Positions 34,630-42,970 of a stretch of 64,000 nt of DNA are shown in pieces. Source of the stretch: Adlercreutzia rubneri (GTDB lineage Bacteria > Actinomycetota > Coriobacteriia > Coriobacteriales > Eggerthellaceae); the NCBI RefSeq assembly GCF_009755265.1, contig NZ_WPOO01000015.1, positions 1 to 64,000 on the forward strand, read 5' to 3'. Positions within the stretch are counted from its first letter, which is position 1; each line of letters starts with the position of its first letter. Under the pieces are notes generated by a model. The model saw only the letters and a list, made by a program, of their open reading frames with translations. It did not search any database and had not been told where the DNA came from. The position numbers and the translations under genes are program-made.

Positions 34630-35028
34630 ATGCTGCTGAACGTCCTGAAGGGGAAGATCCACCGCGCCCGGGTGGTGCAGGCCGAGCTTGACTATGTCGG
34701 CTCCATCACCGTGGACGCCGAGCTTGCCCGCGCGGCGGGCATCTTGGAGTACGAGAAGGTGCAGGTCGTCGACATCGACAACGGCAACCGCTTCGAGACC
34801 TACGTCATCGCCGGCGAGCCGGGAAGCGGCATGATCTGCGTGAACGGCGCGGCGGCCCACTGCGTGGAGCCGGGGCACAAGGTCATCATCATGTGCTACG
34901 CGCAGATGACTCCCGAGGAGTTCGCCGATCCCGACAACGCCCCGCGCGTGGTGTTCGTGGATGACGACAACCGCATCGCCCGCGTCACCCGCTACGAGAA
35001 ACACGGACGTTTGGAAGATATGCAGTAG
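34630..35028 (+). CDS. panD: Aspartate 1-decarboxylase proenzyme
   Basis: The 132-residue pyruvoyl enzyme makes beta-alanine from aspartate. Self-cleavage is expected between G24 and S25 in YVGSITVD, generating the pyruvoyl group. NGAAAHC and IIMCYAQM match the family. This completes the route from aspartate and ketopantoate to pantothenate within the operon. Confidence 0.96.
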   Translation: MLLNVLKGKIHRARVVQAELDYVGSITVDAELARAAGILEYEKVQVVDIDNGNRFETYVIAGEPGSGMICVNGAAAHCVEPGHKVIIMCYAQMTPEEFADPDNAPRVVFVDDDNRIARVTRYEKHGRLEDMQ

Positions 35029-35049
35029 CGACTCCTCGGGGGGCGGGAC

Positions 35050-35172
35050 CACGGGGCACCTTGATTCGCTCAGACAGTCCTCGATGGTATCGAAGGCCCA
35101 AGGTCGCCTTTTCCCTGCGTCGTTGCGCCTTCGATACCATCTGCGGAACTCGCTCGGTCAAGGCGCCCCGTG
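35050..35172 (+). repeat. Nested-hairpin repeat, copy B
   Basis: Outer arms at 35050-35064 and 35158-35172 (CACGGGGCACCTTGA and its near-complement) flank the same shell as copy A (CGCTCAGACAGTCCTCG at 35067-35083; CTGCGGAACTCGCT at 35141-35154). The inner hairpin ATGGTATCGAAGGC/GCCTTCGATACCAT differs from copy A but is nearly shared with copy C. It starts 22 bases after panD. Confidence 0.85.
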
Positions 35173-35217
35173 TTCCCGCTGCGCATTGCCACCGTTGAAT
35201 ATAGCAAGGAGGCTCTT

Positions 35218-36162
35218 ATGAGGCCTATTGAAAATGTTGCCATTGTCGGGTTCGGGTCGCTGGGGGCCATGTATGCCGGCTGCTTCGGGGCCGCCATGGG
35301 GCCCGAGCGCGTTTTCGTGGTCGCCGATACGGCCCGCACCGAGCGCTATCGCGCCGAGGCCGCCACGTTCAACGGCGAGCCCATCCGCGTCACCTATCTG
35401 ACCTACGATGAGGCTGCCGAGCGCGCCGCGGAGGAACCCTTCAATGTCGTCTTGTACGCCGTGAAGTACGGCGCACTGCCCGAGGCCATCGAGCAGTCGG
35501 CGCCGCTCATCGGCCCCGATACCGCCATCATCTCGGTGCTCAACGGCGTCACGAGCGAGGAGGTGCTCGCCGAGCGCTTCGGGTGGGATCGCGTCCTTTT
35601 GTGCGTCGCCCAGCAGATGGACTCCCGCAAGGTGGGCGCCACGGTGACCGCCGGCTGCGTGGGCGTGATGGCCCTGGGCGTCCACGATGCCGAGGACGCG
35701 GCCCAGCGGGCGAACCTCGAGCGCGTCACGGAATGGCTCACCGCCATCGACCAGCCCTTCATCACGCCGGATGACATCCGGCACCAGCTGTGGGGCAAGC
35801 TCATCTGCAACGTGGGGGTGAACCAGGCCTGTGCCGTCTACGACTGCTGCTTCAGCGGCATCCACGCACCCGGCGAGGCGCGCGAGGCCATGATCGCCGC
35901 CATGCGCGAGGTGGCGGCGGTGGGTCGGGCGGAAGGCGTGGATCTCACCGAAGAGGACGTGGCCTACTGGCTCGACATCATCGACCACTTGAACCCGGAG
36001 GGTCTGCCGAGCCTGCGCCAGGATGTGCTGGCGCGCCGTCCCACCGAGGTGGAGCTCTTCTCGGGCACCATCAACCGCCTGGGCGCGGCCCACGGCATCC
36101 CCACGCCGCAAAACGAGCGCTTCTACGCCGCCATCAAGGAACTCGAAAGCTCCTTCTCGTAG
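35218..36162 (+). CDS. panE: 2-dehydropantoate 2-reductase-like protein
   Basis: The 314-residue Rossmann enzyme has GFGSLG at 11-16 near the N-terminus and the KLICNVGVNQACAV helix containing the catalytic lysine at about 197 of the ketopantoate reductase family. It would reduce ketopantoate to pantoate with NADPH, the only pantothenate step missing from panBCD, and it lies just downstream of them. It has its own AAGGAGG site and is separated from panD by repeat copy B. Family members with other 2-oxoacid substrates exist, so the role is supported mainly by context. Confidence 0.85.
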   Translation: MRPIENVAIVGFGSLGAMYAGCFGAAMGPERVFVVADTARTERYRAEAATFNGEPIRVTYLTYDEAAERAAEEPFNVVLYAVKYGALPEAIEQSAPLIGPDTAIISVLNGVTSEEVLAERFGWDRVLLCVAQQMDSRKVGATVTAGCVGVMALGVHDAEDAAQRANLERVTEWLTAIDQPFITPDDIRHQLWGKLICNVGVNQACAVYDCCFSGIHAPGEAREAMIAAMREVAAVGRAEGVDLTEEDVAYWLDIIDHLNPEGLPSLRQDVLARRPTEVELFSGTINRLGAAHGIPTPQNERFYAAIKELESSFS

Positions 36163-36234
36163 GGGCGAACCTCGATTCGCCCTCGTCAAGCACGTTGATC
36201 TCGCCTGAGAGGAGCGACCAAGGTCGCCCCCTAC
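36159..36234 (+). terminator. Hairpin after panE
   Basis: The sequence CGTAGGGGCGAACCT at 36159-36173 pairs with 36220-36234 with one bulge, around an internal part that does not clearly match the A-E repeat shell. It overlaps the panE stop codon and may end the transcript. Confidence 0.45.
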
Positions 36235-36342
36235 GGTTGGGTTGCGGGCCCTTTCAAGTTCACCGTCGAGTTACGTTCTCGTGACCGCTTGTTTTCAGTG
36301 ATAAACTGGCGCAGGAATAACAAGCATGCACAAGGACGGCTT

Positions 36343-38607
36343 TTGGAGCGCAGAAAGTACATCGCCATCGTATCGGCCGCGGCGGTCGTCATCGTCGTCG
36401 CGGTCTGCGTCTACCTGGCCCAACTCTCCGCGACGGTCGCCGGCAACCTCATGACCTCCGTGGACGAGATATCCCGCCACGACGTGGAGACCATCGAGGG
36501 CACGCTGAACAATTGCTACGCGCGCCTGGGCTCGGTGGCCGACCGCCTCGAGGTCTACGACGTGCAGACGGTGCACGAGGCCCAGGAGCAGCTGAACCTG
36601 GAGGCGGCCTCATCGGCCATGTTCAACGCGGTCTATCTCATGGAAGCCGACGGCACGCTCTACAGCAGCTCGTACGTGTGCCTCGGTGCCGACGAGCACG
36701 CCTACGACGAGCTTATGGAAGACGGGCGCGAGCACTTCGCCATGCTCTACGACGACGAGAACGGCCGGCTGGAAACCACCAAGGAGTCCCTCATCTTCGG
36801 CATCCGTCTGCCCGATACGGAAATCGGCGGGCGAACCTTCGTGGCCATGCTCGCCCGCAGCGACTTGTCCACCATCTCCAGCCAGCTGGTCATCGAGAGC
36901 TTCGACGGCCAGGGCGTCTCCTCGGTCGTGAACGCGCGGGGCTATTACATCGTGAGCGCCAGCCCTGCCACCGACCTCGCCGGGCGCGACAACTTCTACG
37001 ACACGCTCGAGGCCGGGCGCATCGACGACGGCGTCACGGTGGAGGACATCCGCCGCAACATCGCCGCGGGCGAGAGCTTCGTCATCAATTGCACAACGAG
37101 CGCCGGCGAGGATCTCGTCATGTCCTTCGCGCCGGTCGCAGGTACCGAGTGGTCGTTCATCATGACGGTTCCGACGGAGGTGTTCAGCCAGCGCTTCGCC
37201 CCCTTTATCGCCATGACGGTGGGCATGCTCGGGGCCATGGTGGCGGTCATCTCCGTCATGCTGGCGGTCATCTACCGGTTCATGAGGCAGTCGATCCAGG
37301 CTCGGGCGGAGGCCGTCGCGCGCACGGAGTTCCTTTCGAACATGAGCCACGAGATCCGCACGCCCTTAAACGGCATCATCGGCCTGAACCATCTGATGGA
37401 GCGGCACGTGGACGACGCCGCCGCCATGCGCGACTACGTGAATCGGCTCGGCAAGGCCGCCCAGTACCTGCTATCGCTCGTGAACGACATCCTGGACATG
37501 TCGAAGCTGCAGGCCGGCAAGGTCGATTTGACGAGCGAGCCTTTCGACGTGAACGCGCTGGTCGACAATGTCTGCGAGATGCAGCGTGGGCCCATGGCTG
37601 ACCGCGGGATCCGCTTCGAGCTGTCGCGCACGGTCGAGCACCCGTGGCTTCGAGGCGACGAGGTGCGCCTGTCGCAGGTTCTCATGAACATCCTGTCGAA
37701 TGCGGTGAAGTTCACGCCCGAGGACGGCCGCATCACCATGAAGGTGCACGAGGCGGTGTACGCGTCGGGAAATGAGGCCGTGCTCACGGTGTCGATCGCC
37801 GATACCGGCTGCGGCATGACCAAGGAGTTCGCCGAGCACGTCTTCGACGCCTTCACGCAAGAGCGCAACCGCAACAGCGATTCCCAGAAGGGCACGGGGC
37901 TGGGCATGTCCATCAGCTACCTGCTCATGACGCAGATGGGCGGCTCCATCACGGTGGAAAGCGAGCCGGGGTGCGGTTCCTGCTTCACCGTCATCGTGAC
38001 GCTTCCTACTGTCGCGAATGGTGATGGGTCGACGCCTGCTCAGGCGCCCTCGCTGATTTCGTCGAGCGTAGAAAGCGCGGAAGGCGTGGGAGGCTCAGAA
38101 CGCGCGGAAAAGGTGGAAGCCGAAGTCGCCGAAACCGCCGAAGCCGTCGAAGCCCCCGGGGCCCCCGGAGCCGTTCGGGCTGTCTCCTCGCCGTCTGGTG
38201 CCGAAGCCGCTCGGGTGCCCGTCGAGATCCTCGTGGCCGAGGACAACGAGCTGAACGCCGACATCATCTCGTCCATCCTCACCGAGGAGGGCTTCTCCAT
38301 CACCGTGGCCGAAAACGGCGAGGAGGCCGTGCGCCTGTTCTCCGAATCGCCGGTGGGACATTTCGCGGCCATCCTCATGGACGCCCAGATGCCGGTCATG
38401 GACGGCTACGAGGCCTCTCGCGCGATCCGCGATCTGAAGCGAGCCGATGCCAAGACGGTGCGCATCTTCGCCTGCACGGCCTCCACGTTCGCCGAAGATC
38501 GCAATCGCGCTCTGGCATCGGGCATGGACGACTTCCTCAGCAAGCCTTTGAACGTGACGGTCATGCTGCAAAAGCTTGAGGCCGTTCGGAAGAGCGGTGC
38601 CTCATGA
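36343..38607 (+). CDS. Hybrid sensor histidine kinase, first of two paired with a solute-binding protein
   Basis: The 754-residue kinase (counted from TTG 36343) has one helix at 5-25, an extracytoplasmic Cache-like domain to about 284, and a second helix near 285-312. HisKA follows with H336 in SNMSHEIRTPLNG, then an ATPase domain with DTGCGM and GTGLGMS. A Glu/Ala-rich linker leads to a receiver domain with the phosphoacceptor D680 in ILMDAQMP. The TTG at 36343 follows AAGGA; a TTG at 36289 and a GTG at 36298 are alternatives. Its stop overlaps the ATG of a solute-binding lipoprotein gene, so the two products are probably made together. No response regulator with an output domain is adjacent. 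Confidence 0.9.
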   Translation: MERRKYIAIVSAAAVVIVVAVCVYLAQLSATVAGNLMTSVDEISRHDVETIEGTLNNCYARLGSVADRLEVYDVQTVHEAQEQLNLEAASSAMFNAVYLMEADGTLYSSSYVCLGADEHAYDELMEDGREHFAMLYDDENGRLETTKESLIFGIRLPDTEIGGRTFVAMLARSDLSTISSQLVIESFDGQGVSSVVNARGYYIVSASPATDLAGRDNFYDTLEAGRIDDGVTVEDIRRNIAAGESFVINCTTSAGEDLVMSFAPVAGTEWSFIMTVPTEVFSQRFAPFIAMTVGMLGAMVAVISVMLAVIYRFMRQSIQARAEAVARTEFLSNMSHEIRTPLNGIIGLNHLMERHVDDAAAMRDYVNRLGKAAQYLLSLVNDILDMSKLQAGKVDLTSEPFDVNALVDNVCEMQRGPMADRGIRFELSRTVEHPWLRGDEVRLSQVLMNILSNAVKFTPEDGRITMKVHEAVYASGNEAVLTVSIADTGCGMTKEFAEHVFDAFTQERNRNSDSQKGTGLGMSISYLLMTQMGGSITVESEPGCGSCFTVIVTLPTVANGDGSTPAQAPSLISSSVESAEGVGGSERAEKVEAEVAETAEAVEAPGAPGAVRAVSSPSGAEAARVPVEILVAEDNELNADIISSILTEEGFSITVAENGEEAVRLFSESPVGHFAAILMDAQMPVMDGYEASRAIRDLKRADAKTVRIFACTASTFAEDRNRALASGMDDFLSKPLNVTVMLQKLEAVRKSGAS

Positions 38608-40022
38608 GTAGCGAGAGCCGCAGAACGCATCGCAGGATGATCGAGCCGGCATTGTCGCCGACGCAAAGCGTCGCGCCGCCGATCCCTCGTCGCGGCATGA
38701 CCCGCCGCGCCTTCTGCGCGGGAGCGGCCTTCCTCGCGGCCGCGGGGGCGCTGCCCCTTGCCGGTTGCAGCGGCCTGCCCTTCACGGGTGCCGCGCCCGT
38801 TCGTCTGGTGGTCAAGGTGCCCCGCACGGGCCACGATGTCGTCTTCGACGACTCCATCAGTCAGGTGGAGATGGTCATCCAGGGCATGGCCGACGAGTTC
38901 CAGCGCACCTACGCGCGCCCCGTCGACGTCGAGGTCATCGTCTTCGAGCAGAACCAGTACGACGAGGCCGTCGAGGGGTCGTTCGATACGGATAAGTCAC
39001 CGGACGTGCTTTACGGCGACTACTTCAACATCTCCACCTACATTCGCACCGGGCGCGTCGTGCCGTTGGACGATGTCGCCACTCCGGCTATCCGCGACGA
39101 CCTCTTCGACGATTTGTGGAACATGGGCGTGGTGGAGGGCCGCGCGTATATGATGCCCTATCTGGCGCGCCAGAACGTGCTCGCCTACAACAAGGAGATG
39201 TTCCGCAACGCGGGGCTTGGGGAGTTCATCGCCGAAGGGGAAATCACCGCCTGGTCGCTGAGCGAGTGGACGCGCATCTTGGACGCGCTTTCCGCCTCGC
39301 TTCCCGAGGGAAGCTTCCCGATGATGATGTACGCGGGCAGTTCCCAAGGCGACACCCATATCGTGACGCTTCTGCGCTCGGCCGGATCCAACATCTACGA
39401 CGAGGCTGGCCACTTCAATCTCTCGGCACCCGAGGGTGTGTCGGCGTTCCGGTGGATTCAGGACGGCGTGGGACGCGGCTGGTTCCCGCCCCATGCGGAG
39501 AATCTCGAGATCGAAGACTGCTCCAGTTTGTTCCGCCAGGGGCAGTTGGCCATCTACATGGTGAACAACGCCTCCATCACCCGCTACGGCGATGCGGTGG
39601 GGCTCGTGAACTTCCCGGGGCCCGATGCCGACGGCAGCGCCACTGCCTTCGCCTCGGGCTTCCAGATCTTCGACAACGGCGATGCTGAGAAGCTGCAGGT
39701 GGCGAGGGATTTCCTCTCCTTTGTGTACGGCGATGGGTGCTGGCTCGACTACGCGGCGGGCGCGATACCGGCGAGCAAGCGCGTGTCCGACCGCTACGGG
39801 GCCGACATTCCCTTCTACGATCTGTTCCGCGCCAATGCCGGCAACGTATGGGATTTCACGGGCAACAACCCCGACACCCAAACAGTGCGCGAAATCTTCT
39901 ATACGGGCATCCACGATCTGCTCATGGGCAAGACGACTCCCGAGGAGTGCGCCGCCTTTTTGGACGAGCGCTGCAACGCCGCCATCGACGAAGGCTGGGC
40001 CAAAAGCCAGCTGCATGAGTAG
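38604..40022 (+). CDS. Extracellular solute-binding lipoprotein coupled to the kinase
   Basis: The 472-residue protein has a Tat-type signal: twin arginines at 34-35 in TRRAFCAG, a hydrophobic stretch and lipobox LAGC with cysteine 55. The rest resembles a family 1 (sugar/oligosaccharide type) periplasmic binding protein, with VVIVFEQNQYDE-like N-lobe strands, PDVLYGDYFNIS and a late GNNPDTQTVREIF helix. The ATGA overlap with the kinase stop suggests translational coupling. No ABC permease or ATPase gene lies nearby, so I infer a role as an external ligand receptor for the kinase rather than transport. A shorter start at ATG 38697 (MTRRAF) is possible but has no ribosome-binding site. Confidence 0.82.
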   Translation: MSSESRRTHRRMIEPALSPTQSVAPPIPRRGMTRRAFCAGAAFLAAAGALPLAGCSGLPFTGAAPVRLVVKVPRTGHDVVFDDSISQVEMVIQGMADEFQRTYARPVDVEVIVFEQNQYDEAVEGSFDTDKSPDVLYGDYFNISTYIRTGRVVPLDDVATPAIRDDLFDDLWNMGVVEGRAYMMPYLARQNVLAYNKEMFRNAGLGEFIAEGEITAWSLSEWTRILDALSASLPEGSFPMMMYAGSSQGDTHIVTLLRSAGSNIYDEAGHFNLSAPEGVSAFRWIQDGVGRGWFPPHAENLEIEDCSSLFRQGQLAIYMVNNASITRYGDAVGLVNFPGPDADGSATAFASGFQIFDNGDAEKLQVARDFLSFVYGDGCWLDYAAGAIPASKRVSDRYGADIPFYDLFRANAGNVWDFTGNNPDTQTVREIFYTGIHDLLMGKTTPEECAAFLDERCNAAIDEGWAKSQLHE

Positions 40023-40129
40023 AGAGAAGTATAGCAAAGTTTCTCTAAAATACTAGTACAAATGTACGTTGCATTATGGTACCATATAACTGGCTGGGTG
40101 GCATGGTTGCCTCAGATAAGGAGGTTGCC

Positions 40130-40210
40130 ATGGTTACTTGGACGCAATTGCTGACATTCGTCCTCGTGATTATTGCGGTGATCGATCTGACCGTAAGGGC
40201 CAGAAAGTGA
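40130..40210 (+). CDS. Small hydrophobic peptide, candidate type I toxin
   Basis: A 26-residue peptide starts MVTWTQLLTFVLVIIAVI and ends with a positively charged tail (VRARK), the usual plan of holin-like type I toxins: short N-terminus, one membrane helix and basic C-terminus. A strong AAGGAGG lies seven bases before the ATG. The gene sits in an A/T-rich pocket between the kinase module and tyrA. It is followed on the minus strand by a consensus promoter and a terminator-like hairpin, so an antisense RNA probably overlaps its 3' part. Toxicity is inferred from layout and has not been shown by sequence. Confidence 0.65.
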   Translation: MVTWTQLLTFVLVIIAVIDLTVRARK

Positions 40211-40232
40211 AATAGCCGCTCCCGGTAAGTAC

Positions 40233-40306
40233 GGAAAACGGCTACTTCGCCAAGCTACAAACTTGAAAACGAGGTAGCCGCCGTTCGCCCCGGCAAGCCA
40301 CCCAGC
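40233..40306 (-). ncRNA. Predicted antisense RNA to the small toxin mRNA
   Basis: The promoter at 40342-40313 on the minus strand would start a transcript near 40306. On that strand CGGCTAC (40280-40274) and GTAGCCG (40245-40239) form a stem followed by TTTTCC, giving a likely end near 40233. The RNA of about 75 bases would overlap the 3' untranslated part of the toxin mRNA, as in txpA/RatA-type systems. Ends are estimates. Confidence 0.5.
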
Positions 40307-40312
40307 CCCGTC

Positions 40313-40342
40313 AGTATATAACCCCAAACGGAATCCTGTCAA
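40313..40342 (-). promoter_or_regulatory. Consensus antisense promoter
   Basis: On the minus strand a perfect TTGACA (40342-40337) and TATACT (40318-40313) are 18 bases apart. This is one of the best sigma-70-type promoters in the window and points away from tyrA, toward the small peptide gene. Confidence 0.75.
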
Positions 40343-40391
40343 ACATTGCGGAGGCGGAGAGACGTGCGGAAAATGCGGCGCTGGCGGGTGT

Positions 40392-40421
40392 TTGGGCGCG
40401 GGGGCGGTTCGTTCGTATACA
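40392..40421 (+). promoter_or_regulatory. Possible promoter of the tyrA operon
   Basis: TTGGGC at 40392-40397 and TATACA at 40416-40421 have an 18-base spacer, about 47 bases before the tyrA start. The neighbouring antisense promoter faces the other way. Confidence 0.5.
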
Positions 40422-40467
40422 ATGGGTGGTGACTGGTACCTGATCGATTGAGGAAACAGACACTCCC

Positions 40468-41643
40468 ATGACTGAATCTGCTGAACTGAACGGCGCCAAC
40501 GCCCCCTTCTCGGCCGTGGCCGTCATAGGTCTCGGGCTCATCGGGGCGTCGTTGGCCGGGGCGCTTGCGGCCAAGATGCCCGGCGCGCGCGTCTTCGGGG
40601 TGGATACCGACGCCGCCACCTGCGCCGCCGCCACCGATCGCGGCTGGTGCGACGCGGCCTCGGGCCCCGACGACCCCGCCTTCCGCGCTTTCATCGAAAA
40701 CGACTGCGAGCTCGTGGTCATCGCCACGCCGGTGGCCGCTGTGGACGACTACCTCGCCCGCCTGCGCGACTGGGGCTACACCGGCGTCGTCACCGACACC
40801 ATCTCCACTAAAGGCCACATCCTCGCCGCGGCCGCCGAGCTTCTGCCGGCGCCTGCACGCTATGTGCCGGGCCACCCCATGGCCGGCTCCGAGCAGAGCG
40901 GCATCGCCGGCGCCCGCGCCGATCTCTTCGAGGGCGCGAACTGGATCCTCTGCCCCGACGAGTCCACCGTTCCCGAGGACTTCCAGCACCTGCACGAGCT
41001 GGTGACCGGCCTCGATGCCCGCGTGGTGTCGCTGCGCCGCGAGGAGCACGACGCCGCCGTGGCCGTGGTGAGCCACGTGCCGCACATGGTGGCCTCCTCC
41101 CTCATGCAGCTGGCGAGCGCGCACGCCGACGACACCGGCTCCATCATGCGGCTGGCCGCCGGCGGCTTCAAGGACACCACGCGCATCGCCGCGGGCAGCC
41201 CGAAGCTGTGGTGCGGCATCGCCTTCGACAACGCCTGCGCCCTGAAAAGCGGCCTGGACGAGATGGCCTCCATCCTGGGCTCGTTCGCCGCCGCGCTGGA
41301 AACCGGCGACCGCGAGACGTTCACGCGCCTGCTCGCCGAGGCCGCCGACGCCCGCCGCGCGCTGCCGGCCGCCTGGGTGCCCTCCACCGAGAAGCTGCTC
41401 GAGGTGCGCATCCCCATGGTGAACCGCACCGGCGTGGTCGCGGAGGTCTGCACCATTGCCAGCTCGGTGGGTTGCAATATACAATCTATTGACATCGACC
41501 ACATCAGCGAGGGCAACGCCGTGCTCTCCCTCATCCTCACCGATGAAGGCGATATCGGCCAGCTTTCGATGCAGCTGATCAACGCCGGTTTCTCCGTATC
41601 GTTCAGTCCGCTCATGCCGAAGGAGTACGCTCATGTCGAATAG
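40468..41643 (+). CDS. tyrA: Prephenate dehydrogenase with ACT domain
   Basis: The 391-residue enzyme oxidises prephenate to 4-hydroxyphenylpyruvate for tyrosine. The NAD loop is GLGLIG at 21-26, the GHPMAGSEQSGI substrate segment is near 138-149 and the HxxxSHVPH-type region reads SHVPHMVA. Residues from about 310 (EVRIPMVNRTGVVAEVCTIA) form an ACT domain, probably a tyrosine-sensing regulatory module. It overlaps aroA by 11 bases and starts the long co-directional run up to gpsA. Confidence 0.93.
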   Translation: MTESAELNGANAPFSAVAVIGLGLIGASLAGALAAKMPGARVFGVDTDAATCAAATDRGWCDAASGPDDPAFRAFIENDCELVVIATPVAAVDDYLARLRDWGYTGVVTDTISTKGHILAAAAELLPAPARYVPGHPMAGSEQSGIAGARADLFEGANWILCPDESTVPEDFQHLHELVTGLDARVVSLRREEHDAAVAVVSHVPHMVASSLMQLASAHADDTGSIMRLAAGGFKDTTRIAAGSPKLWCGIAFDNACALKSGLDEMASILGSFAAALETGDRETFTRLLAEAADARRALPAAWVPSTEKLLEVRIPMVNRTGVVAEVCTIASSVGCNIQSIDIDHISEGNAVLSLILTDEGDIGQLSMQLINAGFSVSFSPLMPKEYAHVE

Positions 41644-42970
41644 CGAATTCGCAGAACCCTACACGATCATCGAGCCTTTCGGGGGGCCCTTCAAAGGTGA
41701 CGTCACGGTGCCGGGCGACAAGTCCATCTCGCACCGCGCCGTGCTGTTCGCGGCCATGGCCGAGGGCACCTCGCATCTTTCCGGCGTACTCGATTCCGAG
41801 GACGTGCGCGCCTCCATTCGCGCTGTGGAGGCTCTGGGCGCCGAGGTCGATTTGAAGGCCCAGCCCGACGGGTCGCTTTCCGGCACCGTCACCGGCTGGG
41901 GCGCCGAGGGGCCCAGCCAGCCTGCCGCCCCCATCGACTGCGGCAACTCGGGCACCACGGCGCGCCTGCTCATGGGCATTGTGGCCCCGTGGGACATCGA
42001 GGTGACCATCACCGGCGACGAGTCGCTCAAGAAGCGCCCCATGCGCCGCATCGTGGCGCCCCTGGCGAAGATGGGCGTCGATTTCAAGCCCGAGACGCCG
42101 GAGACGCTGCCCATCACCGTGTGCGGCAACCGCGCCCTGCGCGCCATCGACTACGCGAGCCCCATGGCCTCCGCTCAGCTGAAGACCGCCGTGCTCTTGG
42201 CCGGCGTTTTCGCCGACGGCACCACCACCGTGAACGAGCCAGCGCCCTCGCGCAACCACACCGAGCTCATGCTGCCGGAGTTCAACGTGCCCACCACCGC
42301 CGGCACCCGCGTGGCCACGGTGACCGGCCCCGCCGAGATGCTCGCCTCCGACGTCGTCGTGCCGGGCGACCCCTCCTCGGCCGCCTTCGTGGCCGCGGCC
42401 GCCCTGCTGAAGCCGGGCAGCTCCGTCACCATTCAGAACGTGTCGCTGAATCCGGCCCGCATCGGGTTCGTGCGCACGCTGGAGCGCATGGGCGCCGACA
42501 TCCGCGAGTCCTACGGCGGGCATGAGGGCAAGGAGCCCCGCGGCACCATCACGGTGAACTACACGCCCGTGCTGCGCGGCTGCGAGATCCCCTCCCAGCA
42601 CATCGCCTCGGTCATCGACGAGATCCCCGTGCTCGCCCTGGTGGCGGCCCATGCCCGGGGCATCACGGTGTTTCACGAGGTGGGGGAGCTGCGCGTGAAG
42701 GAATCCGACCGCCTCAAGGCCATCATCGACGGCCTGGCGCTTCTCGGCGTGGACGCCTGGGAAGAGGGCGACGATTTGTTCGTCGAAGGCAACCCGCAGC
42801 TGCAGGTGCCCCAAGGTCTCGTCTTCGAGTCTTACGGTGACCACCGTCTGGCCATGACCTGGGCGCTCGTGGGCGCCTGCGGGCGCGTGCCCGTATCGGT
42901 GACCCGCTTCACCTGCGTGGCCGTGAGCTACCCCGACTTCCTCGCCGACTTGAAGGGACTGGTGAAATAG
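41633..42970 (+). CDS. aroA: 3-phosphoshikimate 1-carboxyvinyltransferase
   Basis: The 445-residue EPSP synthase transfers enolpyruvate to shikimate-3-phosphate. PGDKSISHRAVLFAAMAEG near 24-42, DCGNSGTTARLLMG near 102-115, and the C-terminal VKESDRLKAI and SYGDHRLAM are all present. It overlaps tyrA and shares one base with the cmk start, so translation is coupled through this part of the operon. Confidence 0.97.
   Translation: MSNSEFAEPYTIIEPFGGPFKGDVTVPGDKSISHRAVLFAAMAEGTSHLSGVLDSEDVRASIRAVEALGAEVDLKAQPDGSLSGTVTGWGAEGPSQPAAPIDCGNSGTTARLLMGIVAPWDIEVTITGDESLKKRPMRRIVAPLAKMGVDFKPETPETLPITVCGNRALRAIDYASPMASAQLKTAVLLAGVFADGTTTVNEPAPSRNHTELMLPEFNVPTTAGTRVATVTGPAEMLASDVVVPGDPSSAAFVAAAALLKPGSSVTIQNVSLNPARIGFVRTLERMGADIRESYGGHEGKEPRGTITVNYTPVLRGCEIPSQHIASVIDEIPVLALVAAHARGITVFHEVGELRVKESDRLKAIIDGLALLGVDAWEEGDDLFVEGNPQLQVPQGLVFESYGDHRLAMTWALVGACGRVPVSVTRFTCVAVSYPDFLADLKGLVK

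Larger units (their letters stand above)
40092..40307 (+). other. Long-range 5'-3' pairing around the small toxin gene
   Basis: GGCTGGGTGGC at 40092-40102, upstream of the peptide's ribosome-binding site, is perfectly complementary to GCCACCCAGCC at 40297-40307 downstream of the stop. In a transcript these 11 bases could close the molecule, as known for several type I toxin mRNAs. A further hairpin CGGCTAC/GTAGCCG (40239-40245 and 40274-40280) lies within. Confidence 0.55.

Noticed and set aside
36159..36234. Hairpin after panE as a sixth copy of the nested-hairpin family
   Set aside because: It has outer arms but the internal shell does not clearly match; kept only as a terminator-like hairpin.
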